Shown here: in pieces, positions 45,401 to 55,084 of the stretch
Layout: the number at the start of each line of letters is the position of its first letter
Numbering within the stretch: the stretch's first letter is position 1
Source: Chitinimonas viridis
Lineage (GTDB): Bacteria; Pseudomonadota; Gammaproteobacteria; Burkholderiales; Chitinimonadaceae
NCBI RefSeq assembly: GCF_030409555.1
Contig: NZ_JAUFPU010000001.1
Coordinates: 241,525-305,524 of the forward strand
Length of the DNA stretch: 64,000 bases
Direction: 5' to 3'
Program-made: the position numbers and the translations under genes
Notes under the pieces: generated by a model
Told to the model about the DNA's origin: nothing
Databases searched by the model: none
The model's input: the letters and a program-made list of their open reading frames with translations, nothing else

Positions 45401-46873
45401 TCAGCCCAGCTCGAACAAGGCATGGCTATCACTGTTCGATCGTACCGATGCGGCATCCAGCTGCCGGTGCACCAGTTCCCCTAGTCGCCGGAGTCTGGCC
45501 TCGACCTGGTCCGACCACGGCTCGCCCGCGCAAAGGCGCAGATAGTTGCGGTAGGCATGGCGGGCCGAGAACAACGGGCCCGGAGCAAAACTGATACCTT
45601 CGTCCGCCGACTGCCGCAGCAAGGCCGTGCTATCTGCGCCCTGGGGTAGCTCCACCCAGCACAGGTAGCCGCCCTTGGGCTGGGTCCAGCGGGTGCCTGC
45701 CGGGAAATACCTGTCCAGCCCGTCATTCAACCTGGCCAGCTGGTTATTGCACAGCTTGCGCAAGCGCCGCATATGGTGATCGTAGCCGCCGCTTTCCAGA
45801 AAACGCGCCAGCGTGGCCTGGGTAATGGCAGGGGTGGAGAAGGTATTGATGTACTTCAGTATTTCTACCCTGGAGCGGTAACGGCCAGGGGCTATCCAGC
45901 CCACCCGCATGCCGGGCGCCACCAGCTTGGTATAGCTGGCCACGTACAGCACATTGCCGGTTTCATCAAAGGCCTTAGCCGGCCTGGGTCGTTCGCGCCC
46001 TTGGTAAAACTCGCCATAGATATCGTCCTCGATCAGCGGCACCTGCCGCTCGGCCAGCAGGCGTACCAACTGCTGCTTGGCCGTATCGCTCATCAGGCTG
46101 CCGGTGGGGTTGCTGAAGTTGGGCATCAGCACGCAGGCCGCCACACCGCCATCACGGGTCGCCAGCTCCAGCGCCGGCAAGGAGATGCCATGCTCGGGAT
46201 CGGTGGGTATCTCCAGGGCCTTGAGCCCCATGGACTCGAACAACTGCAGCAGCCCGAAATAGGTGGGCGACTCCACCGCCACCACATCACCCGGCTGAGT
46301 GGTGGCCCGTAGCGCCAGATTGAGCGCCTCTATGCCGCCCGCCGTGATCTGCACGTCATCGGCGCTGAGCCGTCCACCCCACTCCATGGCATGCCGTGCC
46401 ACCTGCCGCCGCAGCACCTCCAGCCCCCGGGTGCCACCGTACTCCGACAGCAAGGTGGGCGACTGCCGCAATGCCTCGTTCATCAGCTTCTGCAACTGGC
46501 TGTTGGGAAAGCACTCCGGTGCCATCACCGCATAGCAAAAGCCATGCTGCTTGCCGCGCGTCAGTTGCAGGTAGTCCCACAGGCGCCGGTTGACCGTCAC
46601 GGCGGCAGGTTCGGTAGAGGGGCGTGAGGTAGGCGGCGGTTCGACCAGCTTGTGCCGCACAAAAAAGCCAGATTGCGGCCTTGCCTCGATCAGCCCCCGG
46701 TCTTCCAGCAGGCGAAAAGCCTCGGTGACGGTCGACAGGCTGACGCCACGCTTGTCGCGTAGCTCCCGCAGGCTGGGGAGCTTGTCACCGGCACGCAAGG
46801 TGCCCGTCGCCATCTGCGCAGCAATTTCGTCTGCCAGGGCGACATAGAGGGTTGCGGCTCGCTCGTTGGACAT
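45401..46873 (-). CDS. MocR-type GntR/aminotransferase transcription factor
   Basis: AAGGA 8 bases before ATG 46873 fixes the start (490 residues). N-terminal GntR winged helix (GDKLPSLRELRDKRGVSLST, VTEAFRLLEDRGLIEARPQS) and a fold-type I PLP aminotransferase-like domain: SEYGGTRGLEVLRRQVA, CVLMPNFSNPTGS, PLIEDDIYGEFYQ and SYTKLVAPGMRVGWIAPG with the PLP Lys. MocR regulators usually control a divergent neighbour; here that is the DUF2917 gene. Direct repeats at 46934-46965 are candidate binding sites. Confidence 0.92.
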   Translation of the reverse strand: MSNERAATLYVALADEIAAQMATGTLRAGDKLPSLRELRDKRGVSLSTVTEAFRLLEDRGLIEARPQSGFFVRHKLVEPPPTSRPSTEPAAVTVNRRLWDYLQLTRGKQHGFCYAVMAPECFPNSQLQKLMNEALRQSPTLLSEYGGTRGLEVLRRQVARHAMEWGGRLSADDVQITAGGIEALNLALRATTQPGDVVAVESPTYFGLLQLFESMGLKALEIPTDPEHGISLPALELATRDGGVAACVLMPNFSNPTGSLMSDTAKQQLVRLLAERQVPLIEDDIYGEFYQGRERPRPAKAFDETGNVLYVASYTKLVAPGMRVGWIAPGRYRSRVEILKYINTFSTPAITQATLARFLESGGYDHHMRRLRKLCNNQLARLNDGLDRYFPAGTRWTQPKGGYLCWVELPQGADSTALLRQSADEGISFAPGPLFSARHAYRNYLRLCAGEPWSDQVEARLRRLGELVHRQLDAASVRSNSDSHALFELG

Positions 46874-46933
46874 GGCGCGCATCCTTGGATGGTGGAGAAG
46901 CATATTGCACCGCAGCATCCCAACCGCCAAGAA

Positions 46934-46965
46934 ACAGTTGCCACCGAAATACACCATGACAGTTG
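46934..46965. promoter_or_regulatory. Direct repeats in the MocR/DUF2917 intergenic region
   Basis: ACAGTTG occurs at 46934-46940 and 46959-46965, 25 bases apart, each followed by a C/G-rich GCCACC or GCGACT. An inverted CCGCCAA lies at 46924-46930. Paired direct repeats fit known MocR operators such as those of GabR and PdxR. Confidence 0.4.
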
Positions 46966-47081
46966 GCGACTGCCCGGTACTGACACGGCAAAAACCAGCA
47001 CAGTCTGGCTCTAAAAAGACTTGCCCAGGCGGCGTACGCTGGCCTCACCTGGCAAAGGCCGGGTTAAACCGGAGAACCATC

Positions 47082-47366
47082 ATGTCGCAACACCATACTT
47101 TACAAGCTGATTCGCTATTGACCCTGCCTGCCCGCCGCGGCGCCTGCCTGTGGGTGGAGAGCGGCACCGTCTGGTTCACCGCTGACGGTGCCGATGTGGT
47201 GCTGGCGGCAGGACAACGCTACTGGATAGAAGAAGACGAACCGCTGCTGCTGCAAGCCATGCGCCCTAGCCGTGTACGCTTGACCGAGCCCCTGCGAGCC
47301 GCCCCCGCCATCAGCGGCCTGGAAAGATTGCGCCGTTACCTGCAAAATGTATTAAGTCAAGGCTGA
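47082..47366 (+). CDS. DUF2917 family protein
   Basis: A GGAG site sets ATG 47082 (94 residues; frame open from 46866). The small beta-rich domain has the DUF2917 pattern: CLWVESGTVWFTADGADVVL, then GQRYWIEEDEPLLLQAMRPS. Betaproteobacterial DUF2917 genes commonly pair with a divergent MocR regulator, as here. Function unknown; a cupin-like fold is plausible. Confidence 0.85.
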   Translation: MSQHHTLQADSLLTLPARRGACLWVESGTVWFTADGADVVLAAGQRYWIEEDEPLLLQAMRPSRVRLTEPLRAAPAISGLERLRRYLQNVLSQG

Positions 47367-47459
47367 ATCTTGCCACTGTCATTTTTTGCTGCTGCCCGGC
47401 TAGAATGAGGGTTGTCTGCAATCATGCTGGACAACATCTACCTAACCAGGGAGGAAGTA

Positions 47460-47945
47460 ATGGATCAATCGAATCCGTATGCAGCCAGCACGGTTGCTTT
47501 GGACACCCCAGCCGGCCAGCAGGTTCTGGCCGACCGCGGCGCCCGCCTTGTCGCCGTCCTCATTGATGGTTTTGCCGTTCTGGCCTGCATGCTGCCTTTT
47601 GGCTTGGCGTTTATGGTTGGCGACGGCACCGGTGCTGTGGCTGGCATCGCCGGCGGCATCTCCGGCCTGGCCGTCATCGGCCTAGTGATCTACCAACTGA
47701 TGATGTTGCATCGCCAGGGCCAGACCATAGGCAAGCGCGCCATGAAGGTTCGCATCGTGCGCACCGATGGCAGCCATTGCGGTATTGGCCGACTGATTGC
47801 ACTGCGCTGGTTGGTTCCCGCCCTTATCGGCGCCATCCCTCTGGTTGGTGGCCTGTTCAGCCTGCTGGACCCACTGATGATCTTCCGCGAAAACCGTCTG
47901 TGCCTGCACGACAACATCGCTGACACCAAGGTAGTACAAGCCTGA
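47460..47945 (+). CDS. RDD family membrane protein
   Basis: A GGGAGGAAGTA site before ATG 47460 gives 161 residues. The N-terminus has NPYAAS, then the RDD domain: RGARLVAVLIDGFAVLACML, a TGKR-like QTIGKRAMKVRIV and LIALRWLVPALIG, with three to four helices. It ends one base into the next ATG (TGATG). Family of small inner-membrane proteins, some proposed as ion antiporters; here it heads the RDD-SpoIIM-MoxR operon. Confidence 0.88.
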   Translation: MDQSNPYAASTVALDTPAGQQVLADRGARLVAVLIDGFAVLACMLPFGLAFMVGDGTGAVAGIAGGISGLAVIGLVIYQLMMLHRQGQTIGKRAMKVRIVRTDGSHCGIGRLIALRWLVPALIGAIPLVGGLFSLLDPLMIFRENRLCLHDNIADTKVVQA

Positions 47946-48628
47946 TGCTGGATGGGCGTCTTGCCCTGCTGACACCAGAGGGCATACGCCTTTCGCTCAC
48001 GCCTGCCGGGCCGGTCAGGCGTGCTTTCGCCTGGACGATTGATTTCGTGCTGTGGCTGATCGCCGTGATCGTGATCGCGATCGCCATACGGTTTGCCATG
48101 GGCGATAGCAATCTGGGCGAAGGCTTGTTTCTGGTGGTGCTGTTCCTCAGCTACTGGGGCTACCCGATACTGTGCGAAGTCTATGCAGGCGGCAAAACCC
48201 TGGGCAAGCGCTGGATGGGGCTGGAAGTCGTCCGTGAGGACGGCCTGCCGGTAGGCTGGCGCGAATCCTCGCTGCGCAACCTGCTGCTGGTCGCCGATTT
48301 CCTGCCCATGATGTATGCCACCGGCCTGCTCTGCATGCTGTTTGACCACCGGTTCCGCCGCCTCGGCGATCTGGTTGCCGGCACGTTGGTGATCTACAGC
48401 CCCAAGACCCGCGCCCGCAAGGCTGCGCAGTCTGGTGAGGCGCATCCGCTGCCCTTCCCCCTGACACCCGAACAACAACGCGCCCTGATCGACCTGGTCG
48501 AGCGTGCCGAGCACTTGCCGCCTTCGCGCTGTCTTGAGCTGGCCGACCTGGCAGAGCCCCTTACCGGCCTGCGCGGCGAAGCCTCTCTGGCCCGCCTGCG
48601 CGCCTATGTTGCTGGATTGACCCGATGA
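47945..48628 (+). CDS. RDD family membrane protein
   Basis: A 227-residue protein: RDD domain RRAFAWTIDFVLWLIAVI, GGKTLGKRWMGLEVVREDG and RRLGDLVAGTLVIY, with about four helices and a C-terminal cytoplasmic helical segment of about 60 residues (RALIDLVERAEHLPPSRCLELADLA). Coupled by overlap to the genes on both sides. Confidence 0.9.
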   Translation: MLDGRLALLTPEGIRLSLTPAGPVRRAFAWTIDFVLWLIAVIVIAIAIRFAMGDSNLGEGLFLVVLFLSYWGYPILCEVYAGGKTLGKRWMGLEVVREDGLPVGWRESSLRNLLLVADFLPMMYATGLLCMLFDHRFRRLGDLVAGTLVIYSPKTRARKAAQSGEAHPLPFPLTPEQQRALIDLVERAEHLPPSRCLELADLAEPLTGLRGEASLARLRAYVAGLTR

Positions 48629-49581
48629 AGCAGGCCCTGTTCGAAGCCCAGCACGAAGCCTTGTGGCAGCGTGTCGCCACCCTGCTGGCAGACAAGCAGC
48701 CCAGCAACGAGACCCAGCTGCCTGCACTCTACCGCCAGCTCTGCCAGAGCATGGCTCTGGCCAGGCAGCGCGGCTACTCGCCCCTGCTGACCGAACACCT
48801 GCATGGCCTGGTACTGGCCATGCATCGCAAACTCTACGGCACGCCGCTGGAGCGACCCATGACCCTGCGCCGCTGGCTGGGCGTGGAGTTCCCCCGCCGC
48901 GTGCGGCAGGAATGGCGGCTCGTACTGCTGGTCTGCCTGGCCTTCTGGGGCGTTGCCGCAGCGGTAGGGCTGCTGGTCTGGTTCCAGCCGCATTGGGCCT
49001 ATAGCTGGATGGATTGGCAAGAGCTAACTCGCTACGAATCCATGTACAGCCCGAGCAAGGAGCACATCGGCCGCGATGGCAGCGACGACGATGTGATGAT
49101 GTTCGGCTTCTATATCTGGAACAATGTCTCCATCTGCTTCCGCACCTTTGCCGGCGGCCTGTTCGGCGGCATACCCGCGTTGTTCAGCCTGGTATTCAAT
49201 GGCATGCATTTTGGCGTGATCGCCGCCTGGCTCAGCCGCGACCCGGCGGTGGCCGAGGTGTTCTGGTCCTTTGTCATCACCCATGCCAGCTTCGAGATCA
49301 CCGGCCTGCTGCTATCCGGCGTGGCCGGCCTGCGGCTGGGCCTGACCCTGATACGCCCAGGCCGCCTGAGCCGCCGCCACGCGCTGATCAGCGCCAGCCG
49401 GCATATTTTCCCGGTACTGGTGGGTGCCGCCTTGCTGACGGCCCTGGCAGCCTTCTTCGAAGGCTTCTGGTCAGCCTCCAGCCTGATTCCCCCCACGACC
49501 AAATTCATTGTCGGCGGTATCTGCTGGGCCCTGGTCATTGGCTTCTTCGTGTTTGCCGGACGGGGGCAGCATGAGGCTTGA
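48625..49581 (+). CDS. SpoIIM-like (DUF95) membrane protein
   Basis: A 318-residue protein with about 95 N-terminal cytoplasmic residues (LPALYRQLCQSMALARQRGY) followed by six or so helices of the stage II sporulation protein M family: FYIWNNVSICFRTFAGGLFG, GMHFGVIAAWLS and HASFEITGLLLSGVAGLRLG. The HASFEI-type motif is the family hallmark. In non-sporulating proteobacteria it lies in MoxR operons with unknown role, probably in the envelope. Confidence 0.88.
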   Translation: MKQALFEAQHEALWQRVATLLADKQPSNETQLPALYRQLCQSMALARQRGYSPLLTEHLHGLVLAMHRKLYGTPLERPMTLRRWLGVEFPRRVRQEWRLVLLVCLAFWGVAAAVGLLVWFQPHWAYSWMDWQELTRYESMYSPSKEHIGRDGSDDDVMMFGFYIWNNVSICFRTFAGGLFGGIPALFSLVFNGMHFGVIAAWLSRDPAVAEVFWSFVITHASFEITGLLLSGVAGLRLGLTLIRPGRLSRRHALISASRHIFPVLVGAALLTALAAFFEGFWSASSLIPPTTKFIVGGICWALVIGFFVFAGRGQHEA

Positions 49582-51160
49582 TCGACTGCAGCTTGATCTG
49601 CGGCCTCGCTCGCACAGCCAGGCGCTGGACCTGGGCGTGGCATTGCTGCGGCAATCGTATTTCACCTGCTACGCCACCTGGCTGGCCTTATGGCTGCCCT
49701 TGAACCTGCTCTGTGGCCTGCTGGCCTGGCAGTATCAGGATTGGGCTTTTTTCTTTCTGGTCATCCCATGGTGGCTGCGCCCCCTGCTGGAGCGTGTCAT
49801 CGTCTTGGTGCTGTCGCGTGCCGTATTCGGCCAGCAACTGAGCTGGTGGCAGGCCCTGCGCGCCTGGCCCAAGGAGTTAGGCGGTGGCTGGTTCCGCGTG
49901 CTGACCTGGTGGCGGCTCTTTATGCCGGGTCGTGGCCTATACCAACCCATCTGGCAGTTGGAGCAAGCCCGTGGCCGCTTTGCCGCTGATCGCCGGCGCG
50001 TACTGGGCCGCGATGGCGCCGGCCCTGCCGCCTACTGGTTTGGCATCGCCTGCGTTCACTTTGAGGCTGTGCTCCAGATAGGCCTGATCTCGCTGATCGG
50101 CCTGTTTACCGCACCGCCCGATGCCATGAACCCGCTGTGGATGCTGTTCGATCAGGAAATCGCCCAGTCGCAGCCGGTTTTCCTGATGAGCCTGGCCTGC
50201 TATGCCATCGCGGTCGGCATCATGGCGCCCATCTATACGGCCTGCTGCTTCACGCTCTACCTGAACCGCCGGGCCGAACTCGAAGCCTGGGATATCGAAA
50301 TCATCCTGCGCCGCCTGGCACAGGAGCGCCAGGGCAGCAAATCACTCAAGCTACCCACAGTAGGCCATACCCTGGCCGTGCTGCTGGCGGTCATGCTTAT
50401 CCTGCCGCAGGCCGTGCAGGCCGCACCGCAGTGCGAACCGCCCGAAGACAAAAAGGTGGAAGCCGACCTGATAGCCAGGCAGCGCACTCCCGCGCAATCC
50501 ACCGAACAACAGGCGATACGTGCGGAACTGGACAAGGTTTATGCCCACGACGACCTGCGCGGCTACCGCTGTGTGCAAACCTGGACGGCCAAGAACAAGA
50601 CGCCCAAGGAACCGGAAAAGGAAGACAAGGACGAGGAGGACAAGGGCAAGCGCAGTGAGAAGGTGCCCGACTGGGCTTCCGACCTGACCAAGGCCATCCT
50701 CATACTCGGCGCTATCGCCCTGGTCGCCTGGCTGCTCTACCGCTACCGCGACCGCATAGTCGGTGCCTTCCAGCAGGCAGAGACCCGCAAGCTGCCCGGC
50801 GAGGTGGCCGGCATGGACATACGGCCGGAATCCCTGCCCGATGACATTCCTACTGCCGTCAGGAAACTGTGGGCAGAAGGACAGCAACGCAACGCGCTGG
50901 GCCTGCTCTACCGTGCCACCTTGTCGCGGCTGGTACACCAATACGCACTGGCACTGACCCAGGGCGCCACCGAGGGCGACTGCGTGAAGCTGGCACAGCA
51001 AGCCCATCAGCAAGGCGAACTACCCGCCGATACCCTGGCCCTGACCCAGGACATCACCCGCATCTGGCTGGCTGCAGCCTATGCGCAGCAATGGCCATCC
51101 GATGCCGCGCTTGATAGCAGCTGTAGCCGCTGGCAACAAACGTTTGGCGGTGCCGCATGA
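49571..51160 (+). CDS. Membrane protein with C-terminal DUF4129 domain
   Basis: ATG 49571 overlaps the previous stop (529 residues). Several helices occur in the first 250 residues (LALWLPLNLLCGLLAWQ, AFFFLVIPWWLRPLLE). A further hydrophobic segment near 280 is followed by a highly charged linker (KEPEKEDKDEEDKGKRSE), one helix (AILILGAIALVAWLLYRY) and the DUF4129 domain (AVRKLWAEGQQRNALGLLYR). DUF4129 often partners transglutaminase-like and MoxR proteins. Confidence 0.85.
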   Translation: MRLDRLQLDLRPRSHSQALDLGVALLRQSYFTCYATWLALWLPLNLLCGLLAWQYQDWAFFFLVIPWWLRPLLERVIVLVLSRAVFGQQLSWWQALRAWPKELGGGWFRVLTWWRLFMPGRGLYQPIWQLEQARGRFAADRRRVLGRDGAGPAAYWFGIACVHFEAVLQIGLISLIGLFTAPPDAMNPLWMLFDQEIAQSQPVFLMSLACYAIAVGIMAPIYTACCFTLYLNRRAELEAWDIEIILRRLAQERQGSKSLKLPTVGHTLAVLLAVMLILPQAVQAAPQCEPPEDKKVEADLIARQRTPAQSTEQQAIRAELDKVYAHDDLRGYRCVQTWTAKNKTPKEPEKEDKDEEDKGKRSEKVPDWASDLTKAILILGAIALVAWLLYRYRDRIVGAFQQAETRKLPGEVAGMDIRPESLPDDIPTAVRKLWAEGQQRNALGLLYRATLSRLVHQYALALTQGATEGDCVKLAQQAHQQGELPADTLALTQDITRIWLAAAYAQQWPSDAALDSSCSRWQQTFGGAA

Positions 51161-52548
51161 ACGCCCCACAACGCAATCAGGTCTTGCTGACCGTGCTATC
51201 GCTGATGCTCTGCGCCGTCAGCGTCTGGGCCTGGTTTCACTATATGGAACGCACCTGGCAGAGCAGCCACTATCGCAGCGAAGCGGCCCTCAGCAACCCC
51301 ATGCTGGCCGCTGAGCGTCTGCTTACCGCCAGGGGCCAGAAGGTGGTGGTGCACAACAACCTGACTGGCGCCCTGCGCCGGACTCCGGACGCAGGCGTCA
51401 TCCTGGTGGCCAACAACGTCAATGTGATGACGCCCACCCAGGCCCAACAACTGCTGGCATGGGTGGCCAAGGGTGGCGTGCTGATCAACACGGCGGACAC
51501 ACGGGCCAACTCCGAAGCCAATGCCAGCGAGGTCGCACCGCTGAGCACGCAGTTTGATACCTGGCTGGAATTCACCGATAGCGGCGATGAAGACGCCGCC
51601 CAGGCAGCGGAGCCCACCGAGGCAGACAGCGCGGCCGAAACGACAGCGGAGACGCCAGCCGAGGCCGCCCCCAGCGATGATGGCGAAACCGGTGAGCCGG
51701 CCATAACGGATGACGCTGCCGCACCGCCCGAGGCGGCGCCTGACACCGCAGAGCCCGCCACAGACGGCACCGAGCCCGCCCCGGAAGAGGCCGAAGCACC
51801 CGCACCAGCCCCTGCGCCCAAAGCCAAGCTGCCCCGCAATATGGTGGAGCTGCAGCTGCCCAGCTTGCCCTACCCACTCCGCCTGTTCCGCCAGGGTGGT
51901 TATCTGGACTGGGGTGGTGATGCCCCCGAGCCCGAATGGGGCGATACCGACGGCGAACATGTACGGGCCTACCGCCACGGCAAGGGGCAGGTGATCTTGC
52001 TCAGCCATATGCCGTTTGATAACGACAACCTGCGTGAGGCCGACCACGGCGAACTGCTGGTGGCGCTGGCCGGCCATGGCAACGCCGACAAGCCGTTCTG
52101 GATTGTGCAGGGCCTGGACATGCCCACCTGGCAGGAAGCCCTGTGGGCCTACGTGCCGCTGGGCCTGGTCAGCCTGGGGCTGGCCCTGTTGCTATGGCTG
52201 TGGTCTGCCGTCATGCGGTTCGGCCCGCTGCTGCCCGACCCACAGACTGACCGCCGTGCGCTGATGGAACATATCGACGCCAGCGGCCGCTGGCTATGGC
52301 ATGCCCGCAATGGCCGCATCACCCTGCTACAGGCCATGCGCAACGCCACGCTGGCCCAGCTGCTGCGCCGCTCGCCCGATCTGCAGCGGCTGCAGCCTGA
52401 TGCGCTGGCGCAGCACCTGGCCGAACGCCATAAACTGCCATTGGAACTGGTGGAGCTGGCCCTGCACAAGGCCCCGGCGAACCACCCCATGGATTTCTTC
52501 CGACAAATTCAAACCCTGCAAACCTTGAGAACCAGCCATGAGCGATAG
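51157..52548 (+). CDS. DUF4350 domain protein with acidic low-complexity insert
   Basis: A 463-residue membrane-anchored protein: TM about residues 8-28, DUF4350 start (SNPMLAAERLLTARGQKVVV and GVILVANNVNVMTPTQAQQL), then an insert of about 85 residues (roughly 145-230) made of Ala, Glu, Asp, Pro and Thr. The domain resumes at LPYPLRLFRQGGYLDWGG, with GKGQVILLSHMPFDND, and a second TM near 330-350. It fits the periplasmic GATase-like partner of MoxR operons. The insert is unusually long. Confidence 0.86.
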   Translation: MNAPQRNQVLLTVLSLMLCAVSVWAWFHYMERTWQSSHYRSEAALSNPMLAAERLLTARGQKVVVHNNLTGALRRTPDAGVILVANNVNVMTPTQAQQLLAWVAKGGVLINTADTRANSEANASEVAPLSTQFDTWLEFTDSGDEDAAQAAEPTEADSAAETTAETPAEAAPSDDGETGEPAITDDAAAPPEAAPDTAEPATDGTEPAPEEAEAPAPAPAPKAKLPRNMVELQLPSLPYPLRLFRQGGYLDWGGDAPEPEWGDTDGEHVRAYRHGKGQVILLSHMPFDNDNLREADHGELLVALAGHGNADKPFWIVQGLDMPTWQEALWAYVPLGLVSLGLALLLWLWSAVMRFGPLLPDPQTDRRALMEHIDASGRWLWHARNGRITLLQAMRNATLAQLLRRSPDLQRLQPDALAQHLAERHKLPLELVELALHKAPANHPMDFFRQIQTLQTLRTSHER

Positions 52549-53521
52549 CGCCCCCGCATCCGACCGTTTCACCCAGGCCGTCGAGATCGTCCGCCGCCTC
52601 CGCGAGGAGATCAGCCATGCCGTGATCGGCCAGCAGGCCGTTGTAGACCAGATACTGGCCTGCTTCCTCGCCGGTGGCCATGTGCTGCTGGAAGGCGTGC
52701 CTGGCCTGGGCAAGACCCTGCTGGTGCGCGCACTGGCCAAGACCTTCTCCGGCGACTTCTCGCGCATCCAGTTCACGCCCGATCTGATGCCAGCCGACGT
52801 CATGGGCCACGCCGTGTTCGATCTGAAGAACCAGACCTTCAGCATACGTCGCGGCCCGGTGTTTACCAGCCTGTTGCTGGCCGATGAAATCAACCGTGCC
52901 CCGGCCAAGACCCAATCCGCCCTGCTGGAAGTCATGCAGGAACGCCAGGTCACCATCGAAGGCGAGTCGCATACCCTGGCAGCCCCCTTCATGGTGCTGG
53001 CCACTCAGAACCCACTGGAGCAGGAAGGCACCTATCCGCTGCCGGAAGCCCAGCTGGACCGCTTCCTGATCAAGATCCTGATCGCCTACCCCAGCGAGAC
53101 CGAAGAACTGACCATGCTGCGCGCCGTCACCCAGGGCCGCCTGGGCGACAGCCTGGACGTGGCCAACGTCGCCACCCTGATCAAGGCCGACACGGTGGTG
53201 GCCCTGCAGCAGCTGGTAGCGCAGATCCGGGTGGATGATGCCGTCGCTGAGTACGCCGTGCGCATCGTGCGCGCCAGCCGCGACTGGCCAGGCCTCGCCA
53301 TTGGTGCCGGCCCGCGTGGCAGCATCGCGCTGATACGGGTGGCGCGCGCCATGGCCGTGATGGCCGGCCGCGACTTTGTCACCCCCGACGATGTGAAGAC
53401 CGCAGCCCTGCCGGTATTGCGGCATCGCGTTGCGCTGGCGCCCGAAAGCGAACTGGAAGGCCTGAGCGCCGACCAGTTGCTGGCGAGCCTGTTGGAACAA
53501 ACACCCGCCCCCCGCGCATGA
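52538..53521 (+). CDS. MoxR-family AAA+ ATPase
   Basis: A 327-residue ATPase: Walker A LLEGVPGLGKTLLVRALAK, the substrate loop FSRIQFTPDLMPADVMG, Walker B LLLADEINRAPAKTQSALLE, and sensor FMVLATQNPLEQEGTYPLPE. MoxR ATPases act as chaperones, often inserting cofactors or remodelling complexes with VWA or DUF58 partners; the DUF58 gene follows with a 4-base overlap. The start codon lies inside the upstream gene's last codons. Confidence 0.95.
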   Translation: MSDSAPASDRFTQAVEIVRRLREEISHAVIGQQAVVDQILACFLAGGHVLLEGVPGLGKTLLVRALAKTFSGDFSRIQFTPDLMPADVMGHAVFDLKNQTFSIRRGPVFTSLLLADEINRAPAKTQSALLEVMQERQVTIEGESHTLAAPFMVLATQNPLEQEGTYPLPEAQLDRFLIKILIAYPSETEELTMLRAVTQGRLGDSLDVANVATLIKADTVVALQQLVAQIRVDDAVAEYAVRIVRASRDWPGLAIGAGPRGSIALIRVARAMAVMAGRDFVTPDDVKTAALPVLRHRVALAPESELEGLSADQLLASLLEQTPAPRA

Positions 53522-54822
53522 CACCCAGCCGTCTATTGATCTGGCTGGTCATAGGCTGGGCCGCACTGGGCCTGGCGGCCGGCCCCTTGCCGCAACTGGC
53601 GCTGGTCTGGTGGATAGCCGGCGGCGCCCTGTGCCTGGCGGCGCTGCTCGACGCCATCCTGGGCTGGCGCCCACCCCAGTTGCGGCTGGAGCGGCTGACC
53701 AAGCCCATCTGGCCGGTAGGCCATTGGGGCGAGGTCGCCCTGGTACTGCACCACGAAGGCGGCCGCAGCGCCCGGCTAACACTGTTCGACGGCTACCCAG
53801 CCGGCTGGGAGCTGGTGGGCTTGCCCCACCCCACCCGTTTAAGGGCAGGCCGGTTTGTCCGCTTCGTCTACCAACTGCGAGCGCCAGAACGCGGCGAGGC
53901 GCAGTTTGCACCGGCCCATGTCCAGCTGACCTCACCGCTGTCGCTATGGCAGCGTCGCCTGCGCTTGGGCGAAGCCAGCACTATCAAGGTCTTCCCTGAT
54001 TTCTCCAAGATCATGGGCCACACCCTGACCGCCACCGACCAGCGCCTGCCCCAGCTGGGCAGCATACGCAAACGGCGGCGCGGCGAAGGCACCGATTTCC
54101 GCCAGCTACGCGAATACCGCCAAGGCGACAGCATGCGCGCCATAGACTGGAAGGCCACCGCCCGCCAGCTCAAGCCCATCAGCCGGGAATACCAGGAGGA
54201 GCGCGACCAGCAGGTGGTCTTTCTGCTCGACAGCGGCCGGCGCATGCTGGCCCGCGACGGCGACACCTCGCATTTTGACCATGCCCTCAATGCCGTCCTG
54301 ACCCTATCGTGGGTGGCCCAAAAACAGGGCGACGCCATCGGCCTGATGAGCTTTGGCCAGGAGGAACGCTGGATGGCCCCCCAGAAGGGCCGTGGCGGCC
54401 TGGACAGGCTGATCTCGGGCGTATATGACCTACATGCCGGCGAAGTGGCGCCCGATTACCTGCAGGCCGCGCAACGCCTGCTGGACAGGCTGAAGAAGCG
54501 CGCCTTCGTGGTACTGATCACCAATCTGCGCGACGAAGACGACAACGCCATGCGCGAGGCACACCGCCTGCTCTCAGGCAAGCATCTGGTCATGTGTGCC
54601 AGCCTGCGCGAAGCCTCGCTGGACGACACCCAGGCCGCCGCGGTGCCGGATTTCAACGGTGCACTCAGGTTGGCAGCCACCGAGCACTACCTGGCAGAGC
54701 GGCGCGAAGCCATCAAGCGCCTGCGCATGCCCGCCCACAGCCTGATCGATGTGACGCCACAAAGGCTGGCCGCCTCGTTGGTGGATCGCTATCTGGCGAT
54801 CAAGGAGAGTGGGCAGTTGTAG
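53518..54822 (+). CDS. DUF58 domain protein
   Basis: A 434-residue protein with two N-terminal helices (SRLLIWLVIGWAALGLAAG and ALVWWIAGGALCLAALLDAI), then the DUF58 block FRQLREYRQGDSMRAIDWKA followed by a VWA-like segment with VVFLLDSGRRMLARDGDT. DUF58 proteins are standard partners of MoxR ATPases. It ends the operon; a strong terminator hairpin follows at 55013. Confidence 0.92.
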   Translation: MTPSRLLIWLVIGWAALGLAAGPLPQLALVWWIAGGALCLAALLDAILGWRPPQLRLERLTKPIWPVGHWGEVALVLHHEGGRSARLTLFDGYPAGWELVGLPHPTRLRAGRFVRFVYQLRAPERGEAQFAPAHVQLTSPLSLWQRRLRLGEASTIKVFPDFSKIMGHTLTATDQRLPQLGSIRKRRRGEGTDFRQLREYRQGDSMRAIDWKATARQLKPISREYQEERDQQVVFLLDSGRRMLARDGDTSHFDHALNAVLTLSWVAQKQGDAIGLMSFGQEERWMAPQKGRGGLDRLISGVYDLHAGEVAPDYLQAAQRLLDRLKKRAFVVLITNLRDEDDNAMREAHRLLSGKHLVMCASLREASLDDTQAAAVPDFNGALRLAATEHYLAERREAIKRLRMPAHSLIDVTPQRLAASLVDRYLAIKESGQL

Positions 54823-55012
54823 TGGGGATAAGGCCGGCGTTGCTGGCCGCTTCCTGGCTTGGCAGATATGGCTTACGGCAAGCTATGCAGCCTGTTACCA
54901 AGGCAGCCGAAGCAATTTCCGCTCGCGCAGCGTTACCCGGATACCCCCTATCCATCACACTAGCCAGCGACAACTGGCACGCCAGTCAACGAGCACTGTG
55001 GTTTCTACCAAG

Positions 55013-55056
55013 GGGCTCCCGTAACGCTGCGAAAGCATGATTACGGGAGCCCTTCA
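55013..55056. terminator. Terminator hairpin between convergent genes
   Basis: GGGCTCCCGTAA (55013-55024) pairs perfectly with TTACGGGAGCCC (55041-55052), followed by TTC. The T tract is short. The rest of the 54823-55084 gap shows no supported gene. Confidence 0.7.
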
Positions 55057-55084
55057 TGTAGTTGCCCATCCAGCCCCGCAATAA

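Noticed and set aside
54809..55024. 71-residue frame after the DUF58 gene
   Set aside because: Overlaps the end of DUF58 and the terminator stem, with no ribosome binding site or motif.
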